From Gonapodya sp. JEL0774 (Eukaryota; Monoblepharomycota; Monoblepharidomycetes; Monoblepharidales; Gonapodyaceae), in contig JADIIX010000237.1 of assembly GCA_027604505.1 (NCBI GenBank), positions 1 through 22,758 on the forward strand: a stretch of DNA of 22,758 nt, given 5' to 3'. The notes under the pieces were generated by a model that searched no databases, was not told the DNA's origin, and saw only the letters and a program-made list of their open reading frames with translations. Of the stretch, positions 1 to 10,767 are shown piece after piece. Each line of letters starts with the position of its first letter. Positions within the stretch are counted from its first letter, which is position 1. A program made the position numbers and the translations under genes.

Positions 1-285
1 ATACCACAGTTTGAGGTTATGCTGAGAATACCTTCCAAACTGCATTTGGACTGGACAAGTAAAAATTGTGCAACAAATTGTGAAGAACCGACGACGCACA
101 CGTGTACGCAACATTTTCCACGAAACTAACCGTTCATTTAAGGTACTAAGCTGATGTAAATTGGCATCATGACCATCTCCACAATGGTGCCGCACAGTTT
201 CGCCCCCAATAGAATCACCGCGAGCACAGATAGTTCAGAATGAAATTTAGCAAGGAATTTTACCACGGTGCGTCTTCAGGTTCTG

Positions 286-360
286 ACATCTCCCCCTCAG
301 CTCCAACGACCCCTCCCCCCACTTCTTCACCCACACTCCCTCCCCCTCGATCTCCCACCT
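286..360 (+). promoter_or_regulatory. pyrimidine-rich tract upstream of the aldo-keto reductase
   Basis: About 75 nt of almost pure C and T on the plus strand end directly before the ATG at 364. Pyrimidine-rich stretches just upstream of the start are common around transcription starts and 5' UTRs of fungal genes. No clear TATA box is seen. The remaining sequence 1-285 shows no gene. Confidence 0.4.
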
Positions 361-363
361 AAA

Positions 364-2667
364 ATGGCTGAGTCCACATCCTCGAACCCCGCCGCGAAAA
401 TGCAGTAGTGCGTGATGCCCCATCGCATCTCCAGTTCCATCCATCGTGGTTTTTAACACTCTCCGACCCATCACACCCATCACCGCGCCCCCACCACCAC
501 CTCACCCGTCCCAGCGTCCGATTAGGCTCCACAGGCCTCCAAGTATCCCGCCTGTGCCTCGGAATGATGAGCTACGGTACGTAATGCGTCAAGGTTTACT
601 GTCACGCCTCCGCAACCTCTCAACGCGCCCGTTTCCCCAGGTCTCAAAACGTGGGAACCCTGGATCGTGGAAGAGGAGGAAGCGTTGCCGATGATTGGGC
701 AGGCGGTGGGTTGGCTGGTGTGTGGGGGTGTCGGCTGTATCACTCTCTTGCTGGACACTGTCGCACACCTGGGGGTCGTGTTACTCATCAGTGGGAAGCG
801 GGGATAAACTGTGAGTTGCTTGTTTCGTGTTGTCTTTTCGATTTTTTCTTCTGTTTAATATATTTTTGCGATCACATTTGTCATTCGTGCTTGGGTCGCT
901 GCAAGTCTGGGACACCGCCAACATGTATAGCAACGGTATTTCCGAAGTAATTACAGGCCACGCGTGAGTTATCGGTTTGTTGTTGTATTCTGGTGGCGGG
1001 GATCCGTAATACACGCACATATCCCTCACCAAACTCCACACTCCCACAAACACCACCAGCTTACAGCGGTTCAACATCGCCCGCGACCGCGTCGTCATCG
1101 CCACAAAGCTGCGGTTCCCAACTTACTACGACAGTGAGTCGGATGTGTGTGGATTGTTCGAGCAGCACCTTTGGCACCCACCGGATGCCGTGTGTGAGGT
1201 TACCGGTGACACGATTCGGTTTCCCGCGGTACGGCGGTACGGCGGTACCCGTTCGTAGCTCCGACGAGAAGTCTAGCGGCACCCAAACTGCAAGGTCCGA
1301 CAGAGACGAACCGTGGGGGGTTGAGCAGGAAGGTGAGCGCGGACGCAGGATCCGAACGCACTTCCGCCCCCCCCGGTCCCTCTAACCAGCTCACAACTAC
1401 TGCGCAGTGCATCTTCCAAGAAATTGACGCCAGTCTCAAACGTCTCGGTACGGACTATATCGATCTGTACCAGATCCACCGGTGGGACTACGACACGACC
1501 ATCGAGGAAACCATGGGGGCCTTGAACGATCTGGTCAGGGTTGGGAAAGTGAGATATATCGGAGCTAGCTCGATGTGGGGTAAGTATTTGAAGGGATCGT
1601 GTTGATTGGGAAGGGGAGATATGTCCGAGCGCGCGTATACGAGGGCTGTGGTAGCAGAAGCAATTTGATGCTCATGGATGGCTTTTTGGGATCCCTTTAG
1701 CGTGGCAGTTCTCCAAGGCGCAATATACGGCGAGGAAAAACGGTTGGGCAGAGTTTGTGTCCATGGTGAGCAACTGCGTTAGCCCGCACACAGGAGGTCT
1801 CTCTCACCCGTGATCTGTGTTCGATTTACCTCCAGCAAAACTATTACAACCTCATATACCGGTGAATTTTCTTGATCCGAGCTTTCGAGAATCTGATGTC
1901 GCGATCTCGTTCCCAATGACTGCCACCAAACTCTTGCAGCGAGGAAGAGCGTGAAATGGCTCCCCTCTGTCAAGACATGGGTGTCGCGATGCTTCCTTGG
2001 TCTCCTCTTGGTAAATGATATCTTGGGTTTTACTCATCTATTCCGCTCATACCAATTGATCTTCGCGGGCCGCTTCGAAACCTCGAAGCGGGAGGCGCGC
2101 TCTCAGGTCGCAACCGAGGCACAACCCGGGAAGCCGGCGGAAATGGCTTTCTCAATATAAAACAGAGCGACGATGCTGTTGTGGAACAGGTTATCGAGGT
2201 GGCCAAGAAGAAGGGTGTGACGCCGAGCCAGGTGGCCTTGGCCTGGATGTGAGTTGACACAATCAATAAATTGTCTCGGAGATGATGCCGGTCATAAAAC
2301 CATTTATTATGGTGATGCAATATAGGCTATCCAAGAAATATGTGACCAGCCCGATTGTCGGTGCGTACATTCTCCGTAGTAAAGTCTTTACAAGAATCTT
2401 CAGTTGGAGGTCTCATCATGAAAGCCTCACTGCCCCGGGACATTGTCTTTCCAAAAGGTATTACTAAACAGGCGTATTTGCAAGACCTGATCGGCTCCCT
2501 GGATGTTAAGTTGAGTGCCGAGGAGATTCAAGCTCTGGAGCAACGTATGTTTCGTTGGATCACCGGGGTGCCCTTGTTTATGCGGCAGCTAATTAAAGAA
2601 CGCAATAACTGGTGCACTTGATTCCATTTCAGCGTACATTCCCCACAATATTATAGGCCACGAATAG
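364..2667 (+). CDS. aldo-keto reductase (15 exons, complete)
   Basis: NADPH-dependent aldo-keto reductase of the aryl-alcohol dehydrogenase-like group, probably cytosolic, reducing aldehydes or ketones; the substrate cannot be read from sequence. Exons: 364-407, 515-576, 641-705, 792-810, 906-963, 1060-1133, 1295-1332, 1408-1579, 1701-1765, 1836-1861, 1940-2010, 2089-2248, 2326-2360, 2458-2544, 2633-2667. They total 1011 nt and give 336 aa, normal for the family. All introns are GT-AG. The N-terminus has the LGSTGLQVSRLCLG motif. The catalytic tetrad is visible as D66 and Y71 in DTANMYSNG, K99 in VVIATKLRF and H144 in DLYQIHRWD. Later motifs are KVRYIGASSMW, MLPWSPL and VALAWMLSKKYVTSPIVG, and the protein ends in NIIGHE. 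The ATG at 364 is preceded by AAA and is the only start that joins the first motif in frame. The least certain splice is the acceptor at 2088, which lacks a good pyrimidine tract. The gene looks intact. Confidence 0.9.
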
Positions 2668-2848
2668 ATTCCTCGGTGAGGGAAAGAAGCAGGGGCGATG
2701 GGGATGAAAACAGTCAAATATGCTGCAACAGTGGTCTACACAAATGTAAATGTATACACATGTTCTCAGAATCTAGATCGCGGCCATCAGTTTATCGCCC
2801 GCCTCCAATCTCAGGTTTTCATTTGCTTTGCCTGATGTGGTTCCACCG

Positions 2849-3733
2849 ATGAGTCCCTGGACAAGATCACTTAGATCCGTTCGGGAATATCCTGCGGGAA
2901 TATCAGGCAGTCTTGTCAAACTGAACGAGTTGGAAAGGAAGACAGAGACCCGTGGCATCGAAATGCATCACCCGCTGGATGATCTACCCACAATAAGCAC
3001 TCAGGAACGTCCATCAATTGCGCTCCCCTCATCCCTCGGGACTACCGTGGACCGAATATCATCACCAACGTCCGTCAAAGAACCACTTACACCTTCTCAG
3101 AATGTGGTATCTCTTTTGAGCTCAGAACTGAGTGGTACTTCGAAACCGCTCACTGGCGCGGGATCTTACCCCAACACTATAAACAGTATCGTCGAAATCA
3201 ACGCTCCTACAATCACAACAATGCAAAAACAAGGTATATCAGCGACTGAAGCACGGTTGCATCGGACTGGTTCAGCTTCAGCAATGCCATTGGGAGCACT
3301 AGTTCCAATGGGTCTGGTGGCACTGATGGTAGCATTGGCTGTCGGAACTCTTTTGGTTTCTGCATTAAGGCGAGCCGGAAGATCTTCTTCATTCAGTAAT
3401 TCCGGGAGAGGTGAGTTCGGTGAGAAAGTGAATGAAAACTCCTTGTAGGCTCGGTCATCCGCCAACTAATTATAACGAATCAACTTGGTTTCAGGAAGTC
3501 CTGATTTGCCATTAGAGGGCGACACGCCCTTCGTTTCCATGACTTCTTTTCAGACTTCCCACAAACTTGCCGACGAAACAGAAAGAGTTCCAGCTGCACA
3601 AGCTCCTTTGGAGCAGGAGGAGACAGTGTTAATCGAGGACGAGCTTGGAAGTGCAGAGAGTAATTCAATACCGGGACAGTATGACCGCAAGCTTAGTTTG
3701 AGGGGGAAGAAATCCGTCGTGTTCCAGTTGTAA
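2849..3733 (+). CDS. single-pass membrane protein, function unknown
   Basis: Two exons (2849-3410 and 3495-3733) joined by an 84-nt GTGAGT...CAG intron give 266 aa. I do not recognise a family. Residues 1 to about 145 are Ser/Thr/Pro-rich and low in complexity, without an obvious N-terminal signal peptide. One strong hydrophobic helix lies at about residues 148-172 (LGALVPMGLVALMVALAVGT), followed at once by basic residues (ALRRAGR), so the C-terminal side should be cytosolic by the positive-inside rule. The C-terminal part (about 95 aa) is acidic and Ser-rich. The ATG at 2849 is the first in this frame after an in-frame stop at 2774, but a short upstream exon cannot be excluded because a CAG acceptor-like site sits at 2812-2814. 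A Ser/Thr-rich ectodomain with a short tail recalls fungal surface sensors, but that is only a resemblance. Confidence 0.6.
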
Positions 3734-3898
3734 GTGCACCATGGAAAATTTTGGGCAATAATTTCCATGTGTTGAAGGCCCTTGACAATTTTGTAATAGA
3801 AGGTTCGTCGTAAATTGCATTCGAATGCTTTTCTTGGTGGTTGGGGCGTTCAGATCGGGTCGGTCGCTGCTCGCCAGGACTACAAAACTTTGAGAATC

Positions 3899-6800
3899 AT
3901 GTCCAAATTCCACCCCTACAATCGCACTGCAGATCATCAGTCTTCGAGTTCACCCTCTGCGCAGATATTGGGGGCAAGTACCGCCCTCAGCGGCGTAGCG
4001 GCCTCTCGAATCCCTGCATTGCCGGGGCGTAATTCTTCACGTGCAGGGTCTGCTAATCCGATGATAAGCAGAGGGCAGGCAGGTGTTTCTTACGCAAGCG
4101 AAGATAATCGAAGCATAAATTCGGTTTCTGGACTAACACCTGCGCAAATCTCCACTGGGAGACCGCCTGTGAGTTTCAGATTGTTTGCTCTCTCCCGCCC
4201 TGTCGCAGCGGTTTCCAATCCTCTCGCTCAATCAATCAGCCAACACCCACTGAGCAATTATCACGTGCGCTCGCTCCTTATGAAGGAGCCGGACCCATCG
4301 CTCCAGTTGTACCGTCCGTCGACCTGTCCCTACTAGAAAGTCATGAAAGTCAGTACCCGTTCAATGATTTTTGCCTCTCCTTAGGGCAATATCATACTCC
4401 CTTACTACTATAAACAAAGGTTATTTTCGTTTTCACTCGCCTCAGGGGACCGATCCGCTCTCGAAGATGTGAACCTCGCTCTTCGTCGGGAGCTGTCGGA
4501 TGCCAAAGCCAGCCTTAACAGGAAAATAGCGGAATTGGAACGAGACAAAGCAAAACTCAACAAAGAGGTCAATGAACTAAGGGCCAAGGGCGAGGTGGGT
4601 TCCTTCTGCTTCTCGGATAACGAACGTGGCCAGGACAGTTATGCATGCTGTTTATTGGGGCGTAAGAGATGGATACACCTAATCATCTGCTCCGTCATTG
4701 TGTTTTGTGACCAGAAAATTGGCTTCATTGTACCAATGCGACTAAAATTCTATTTGTGTTTCCAGTCCCTCACCAGCGACAGGCGTTTCCTCTACGAGAG
4801 GCAGTTATCTCTGACGAAGAAGATCGAAGAATATGAAGCCAGTGGGGCCATGAACAAGGTGCATTGCGACCCCTTTTGCCATCTCTCCTCTATCTCGTGA
4901 TGTACGTGCTTACTGCCAACACAACAGCTTGAGGTCGAGGGTGCTACACGGGGCCTCCGGAACGCCAACTCTGAACTTGGGGAGCGACTGGCCGTCCTCC
5001 AATCTGATTATGAAAGCCTCAATCGTGTTCACACGGTGACACTTGAGAAGCTCCAGTCACAAGTGGAGACGACACGAAGGCAACGCGAACTAGATGCTGA
5101 TCGAGTGAGAAATGCCGAGGAATTATCGAAAAAGGCAGTCGAAGAAAGAGAAATATGGAGAGCGCGATGGACGGAGGCAGAGAGGAAAGTTGCAGCGTTG
5201 AAAACTGGCGGACCTGCTTTCGAGATAGAAAATTTAAAGAGAGATCTCGAGGGTGAGTGTGGAGCTCGTTTAATATGTAAGGAACTAACCTTATCAGAAG
5301 GGTTCGAATCGTGTTCCACCGATCCTCAAAATTCGAAGCCACTAAGGCAGAACTCACACGTGCGCGGTCTCTCACCCCACCGTCTTCTGCACCGTCGACT
5401 ACAACAAATGTAGCTCTACTTCACGAACAGAACCTCTCCTTGGCTCGCCGCGCCGCCACAGCTGATGCCCTCCGCGGTCGTGTGGCTGCTTTGGAGCGGG
5501 AGCTTGACGAAGCTCGCGCGGAGCGAGTGGGCTGGGCAGGAGTCCTAGAAGACACCATATCGGTACCAATTGGCGCCAGCACACCGCGGAAAGTGGCTCG
5601 AGCACTCGCCGAGACTCGTGCCCGTCTTGCGGCGATGGAGGAACGGTACGCGGCTGTGACCGCGGATGCGGAGATCAAGGTAGAGAGAACGAGAGAACTT
5701 GAGGCGAGGGTTGCAGATATGGAAGCGGCGTTGGCTGATGCAAGGGCGAGTATGAGTCGTGAAGAGCGAAGGCGAATGCGGGAAGAAAGGTCGAGAGGCC
5801 TCGCGGAAAAAGAGGTCGGGCTTTATCGAGCGGAGATTGTGAGTGATATTTTGCACTTTCTTTGACCTGAGGAGGCAGAGGCAAAGTTCAATTTCATCGT
5901 GCTTTCTGAGTTTGCAGAAATCGTATGATCAAGAAGACGCGATGGACAAACCGTCCCCTGATGATCGCCTTTCCGCTCGGAATGCGCAATTGGAGATCCT
6001 ACTTGACGAATATCGAGAACGACTCAAGGACATGGAGACGGAAATGAACAACTTAGAATTAATGGCACTTAGGCCAAAAGACAGCACCACAGATGAACGC
6101 ACAGATGTAGATTCAAAAAGGGTTCGACAACTGGAGGATGGTAAGTATTTTGTCCGCCCGTGACATGTTACCATTTACTCACCCTCGACGCACAGAGCTG
6201 ACTGCTGCCCTAGCCGAAAATGAGGTTTTGAAGCGCGATGTTGCTGCACTCGAAAGGCAAGCAGAGCTCACTGGCCGATGGCGTGCAAGCGGGGAAGGTA
6301 CTACCGGCGTTTCCAGCACGCTCAGCAGCATGGAAGTTGACTTAACAACAGAACGCAATCCGGGTAAATATGGTTTACGAGTGAATTTCCACCTTCAACA
6401 TATGAAAACCATCTTTGTTGTGAACTAGAGGCACTAGCAACAGAGAATGCGTCTCTGCAATCGGATATTGCCGCTCTTAAGTCAGAAGTGAGCACACTCA
6501 CGGAGAAACTCGACACATTCGAAACACAGGTCGCACGAGGTGCTTACAACCCAGAGACGACAAGGGTTCTCGCTCTCAAGGGAAGTCCTGCGGAGATTGA
6601 GTTTGAGGCTCGAACGGCCATCCTGGACGCTCTACGGACTGAGAACGAAGCGCTGTTATCCCGTCTGTCTGATCGTTCGCAAACGGAAGGCCAATACAAT
6701 TCTTCACCAGTCGACCAAGTTGTTCCTGCGGAATCTATGGCACGACTGAAACTCGAATACATACGGTTGGGTGAAGAGAAATCGACTCTCGCTACTCAGA

Positions 6801-7117
6801 TCGACCGCCTCAAATCGGTCTTTAAGCAACAGGCAGCAATTATGCGGGAGACAGTGTACGCACTGTTTGGTTGGCGATTGGAATTGCTCGAGGCTGGTCG
6901 TTGCCGGATCAAGTCTCCGTTGTTTGACGGTGGAATGACATTCGTTCCAACCTCGGATGGCAAAGGCTTGACATTAGCCAATCAATTGGATGGTTATCAA
7001 CGCGGTGAGGCGGAGTATATTGGAAGATGCGGAAGTGTTGCGGGATTCTTGGCATGGGTAGTTCTCGTTGGTGTTCACAAGCAATATGGAGGTGACGTTT
7101 TGAGCGTCTTGAAGTGA
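3899..7117 (+). CDS. MAD1: Mad1 spindle assembly checkpoint protein (9 exons, complete)
   Basis: Mad1 binds Mad2 at unattached kinetochores and the nuclear pore and catalyses formation of the inhibitory checkpoint complex. Exons: 3899-4168, 4255-4348, 4446-4594, 4766-4858, 4928-5252, 5339-5838, 5918-6140, 6196-6363, 6429-7117. They total 2511 nt and give 836 aa. The first 90 or so residues are Ser-rich and disordered. A nearly continuous coiled coil (many E/K/R/L heptads) runs from about residue 120 to 750, broken around the motif YNPETTRVLALKGSP. Within it RVLALKGSP (653-661) fits the Mad2-interaction motif, R/K followed by two hydrophobics and a Pro at +8. The C-terminal domain begins at DRLKSVFKQ; its RLK triplet (734-736) is the conserved Bub1-binding motif. 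It continues with RETVYALFGWRLELLEAGRC, as in the Mad1 C-terminal fold. All introns are GT-AG. The acceptor at 5338 (CGAAG) is weak but keeps frame and coiled-coil register. The start is the ATG at 3899; another in-frame ATG lies at 3815. Confidence 0.9.
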
Positions 7118-7800
7118 CACACTTCAATTGGGCAGTACCATATTTGGAGCCGTAGACATGACTGTATATATTGTACCTTCTTTGTATTTCAGATTTTCGG
7201 GTTCGCTTCACTTCTTCTCCAGTGTAACTCGTGCTTCTGCACGAGTGCCTTCTTGACCGTATCACAAAAGACGCATTTCATGCCTACCACTCAGCGGATC
7301 ACAGCTGTCTTCCATCCACGCTTTGACATTCCAATCTTCATCTTGCTCGGAGGAAGCGCGTACTTCCTGTTCTCAGACAGAGACACGAGCCGGCCCCCAG
7401 AGAAGAGGTGGTGGCGAATGGCCACAAGAGCTTGGGGCCGCTGGGTGGAAGGAAGCGGATGAAACTGAGGATCAAGTTTCGGTTTTTTTAGGTGAGCAGA
7501 AGATGCTGGTGAAAAGACAGCTGGACTGCAGATGTTTATGTCTTCCTTGAAACATTCCGATCGATTAGGGTACGTTAACTGATTTTCGAACTTAAACATA
7601 GATTAAACTCGAGGTTTGAAAGATAAATCTGGATGGGTGGAATATGCGACTCTGCAATCGCTTCTATGCAGTGTCGCCGTGGTTCCAAAGCCACCACCGT
7701 TGCGCAACCTTATCAAGCGGTTGACAAGATTGAGATGAATTATACGAAATGTCAATGATTTTCCACCCCAGAACAAGGATAGTGACTGTGCACATCTGCA
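7118..7800. other. intergenic: 3' ends of MAD1 and the amidohydrolase
   Basis: These genes converge here, so the stretch must hold both 3' UTRs. The only reading frame of note is a 60-codon plus-strand frame at 7280-7462 with a short hydrophobic run (IFILLGGSAYFLF) and a basic, Trp-rich tail. It has no recognisable family and no clear splice partners. A poly-T run with CAG-like and GTGAGC-like motifs lies near 7485-7497, but I could not build a longer gene from it. Confidence 0.5.
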
Positions 7801-10137
7801 TCAGTTCTCGGTGACGCCTTCTATCGCTACCTTGGCAAACTTCAGTGGGTCGATCTTCCCGAGTAAGAAGTCGATTACCACGTTACAGTGAAGTCTCACC
7901 CCAACCGGGAGACACTCGTCATTTGCGTAAAACGCAGCTAGAAAGGACGCGATAAATCCTCGTTACAGTGAGGGGAACTCGAATAGTAATGTAACTTACG
8001 GTTATGATTGAATCCGAGCCCCATTCCACCTTCCTTTGGGAGAAGTTTTACTACGCCATCTGAAGACTCCTCCCAGATAGTATCTTGGCAGCCGAGTGTG
8101 GCGTAAAAGCCACCGTATTTGCTGTGTGGTAGGTGGGATCAGGTATCTTCCCAACCGCTGGTACAGTCAAAAGTGCACGGAACTCACTTGACGAACTCAC
8201 TGACATCATCTGTCGAATTTGTTGAAAGAAAATGTATAAATCATTGGGCGCCGACAATCTGTCCTCCAGCGGATCACTCTCACCGTATCCCATCATCGGC
8301 TCCACGTTTCTGAGTTCGCCCGATCTTCTGAGTGTCGGGAGAATCGCTGACGTCCACATTGGCGTGTGCATGATAGCAGGTACCGATTGGTGAAAGGTCG
8401 CTTCGGCAGTCATATCGTGAGCTGAGGCGAGGCCTTGGACTAAGCGAGCGACCTTTGCTTTTATTTCGTCCATTTCTGTATTTTTGAATGTCCTGCATAT
8501 GGGTCACAAAAGCACTCGCATTAGCACGACTCATACTGTGGAGACTTCTCAAGTACCTGATCGTCCCGTAGAGTGTGACTTTGTCTCCGATTATGTTAAA
8601 GCGTCCTTGATCTACAACACTAACGCAAAGAGCATGAGAACTCCCAATCATCTCTTGAAATCTAAGCAAGAATCCCAAACTCACTGCCCTATACTGATGG
8701 TGAAGGCTGAGGTCGATGGCATTTGCCGGTAAAGTTGCCCACATTGAACAATAATATCGGCCGCGACAACGAGGGGATCTGAGATAGGATATATTTGGGT
8801 GGGAAACAAGGAGTCAGCATAGTCGGCGGGGGATGTACCAACCTTTGCCCATCCTAAAAGAAACGGCGTTTAAAACTCAGCATAAGAAAAGCAACCCATA
8901 GTTCACGAACCAAGGCATGCTTCCATGGACTTGCTTCCCCTGCACAACGATCTTCACCAGCGTTGACGCCGCAAACATTGCCCCTTTTTTGCAGCGAAAG
9001 GGGAAGGTTATCGCTTGAACAGAGCCCTGCGGCATACGACTGACCTTCGCGCCAACCAATAGTTCCAGTCGGGTAGGGAACGACATGGATTCCAAACACC
9101 ATGTTAGGCATGTACCGCTCCCCATCAATGAGAAAGCAATCTTCCTCTTCCATCATCCTTGCGCCTCCATTTTCGTCCAAAGGAGGGCCTTCTTCCGCCT
9201 ATATTATTATTTGGTGTTCAGTGATTTGTGCTTTCTCACGAAACTGGAAAAAAGGAACGCGCACCGGCTGGAAGAGAAAGACAACTGTGCCCGGCAAATC
9301 ATCCCTTATCCGCGCCAAAGTAGTTGCTGCTGAGAGGAGCATCGCGACATGCGTATCATGTCCACAAGCCTGAATCAGAAATGTCCACCAGGATCATGTT
9401 TTGTGGGATCGTCGGATCAACAAAACCTTGGAAGATCTTCACATGCATTACGGGAAAGGGACCACCAGGGTAGTCGGAATCAATTTGCTTTGAGGCGTAT
9501 GGTATGTCAAAGAGCTCTTTGACGGGTAGAGCGCTATGACGAGGGCATGTTTCAATATCGAGTCTCTAACTCTTTGAACGACCAGCAACACACTCCATGT
9601 CTGCTCTCAAACAGATAACTTTCCCATTCCCAGCTCCACCCTTGAGAATGCCAACAACTCCCGTCCCGGCGATACCCGTCCTGACCTTGTCACACCCGAT
9701 TTTGGCGAGGTGCTTCGCGACCGCTGCCGACGTCCGGAACTCGCGGTTTGAGAGCTCCGGGTATTGATGAAACTGAGAAAGTGGGAGCCATCAAGCCCTT
9801 AGTATCATTCTAATGAGATTGGAATAGAAGAACACATGCATCATGGCGCATTTCTACGGTTTGCGCGTTGATCTCTCCGACGATGTTGGTGACAATCCCA
9901 TACAGATCATCGGCAGACCTTTTGGAAACGCTAGGCTCCGAAGCTGCCAAGCCAGAGCCTGATGGTGACATGTTGGGGAACTGAGATTTCGGGTGGAGCT
10001 CGGCCCGTTCCGCCTGATGCACAAATGTGACCAGATGTTTTAAGATTCGAACATCACCATACTTATAGCCACACCAGCAGTATCGATACGAGAGTTATTA
10101 GGAGATGGGGACCCAAACTTTTTGTTGTTTGTTTCAT
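7801..10137 (-). CDS. secreted M20-family metallo-amidohydrolase (14 exons, complete)
   Basis: M20 (M20D-like) amidohydrolase that cleaves an amide or peptide bond in an N-acyl amino acid or similar conjugate, using a two-metal centre. Exons in transcript order: 10137-10075, 10013-9840, 9772-9594, 9533-9443, 9369-9265, 9198-9045, 8983-8911, 8853-8843, 8778-8685, 8619-8557, 8492-8284, 8209-8188, 8121-8000, 7937-7801. They total 1497 nt and give 498 aa. Residues 1-21 (MKQTTKS then a Leu/Ile-rich core) look like a signal peptide, so the enzyme is probably secreted or in the endomembrane system. Family motifs: [23 protein letters not shown], the metal-binding ACGHDTH (C171, H173), PAEEG with E206/E207, FGIHVVP (H242), dimerisation-domain [15 protein letters not shown], and a final HNP (H452). 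An 11-nt exon (8843-8853) and a 22-nt exon are needed to keep these motifs in frame. The intron 9773-9839 seems to start with GC rather than GT. Confidence 0.87.
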
Positions 10138-10767
10138 GCCCAACAACAACAATTCACTGCCAGACCCAACTAACAAGATCCAAGAATGCTCTGCGATGAC
10201 TAATAGCTCAACTCTAACGGAAAAGATAGGTTCGGTTCCTCGGGTTCGCCAACTTCGCAATCCCTCATCCTTCAGATGTACAATTGGACATCGTGCTGCT
10301 CTGCAGTGAATCCACGAACCGCGTATTTAGCAGCAGCAGCAAACACATAATTGAGATTTAGGAGCATCAAAGTGGACGAGCAAGGATGATTATTGGCGGG
10401 CTGCGGCGGGTTCTTCATTCATGTCATTTGAAGGCTCTCCTGTCCAACAATCGTAAATTAGTCTTTTCCCACATCCCCGGAGACCTTACTTTTTATGGTC
10501 AACCTTGTGGAGTGGATTTCCAGTTTTTACCTTGTTCTTTGATCCACTACTCTATTTTATAAAATTGTAGCGAGACAAGTTGATGGCAACGACAACTCAA
10601 AAAAAGAATCAAAGCGGATAAGATTCTAAGAATTTTCTTTGGTTTGCCGGAATACGAATGTTCACTGTTGAGGGAGGGGCATAAGACAGAAATGTCGGCC
10701 CTTCTGAGAGTGGCACAGTGAAAGAGAAAACGGAAACGACTCTGTGACCAACCGGAAACTATCTCAA
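10138..10767. promoter_or_regulatory. shared upstream region between amidohydrolase (-) and ILV5 (+)
   Basis: These 630 nt separate two divergently transcribed genes and so must carry both promoters. A TATA-like run (tattttataaaat) lies at 10553-10565, about 205 nt before the ILV5 ATG. I looked for Gcn4-type TGACTC and Leu3-type CCG-N4-CGG sites and found neither. No gene is seen here. Confidence 0.45.

Noticed and set aside
7291-7599. 102-codon minus-strand frame between MAD1 and the amidohydrolase
   Set aside because: No domain, no splice partners, and it opposes an equally weak plus-strand frame.
8983-9044. Reading straight through 9045 without splicing (continuation after GWREG)
   Set aside because: Frame continuation gives a non-family sequence ending at a stop; removing 8984-9044 restores the conserved dimerisation-domain block.
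9085-9373. Two 80-90-codon plus-strand frames across the amidohydrolase
   Set aside because: Antisense to exons with metal-binding motifs and conserved blocks; no independent evidence.
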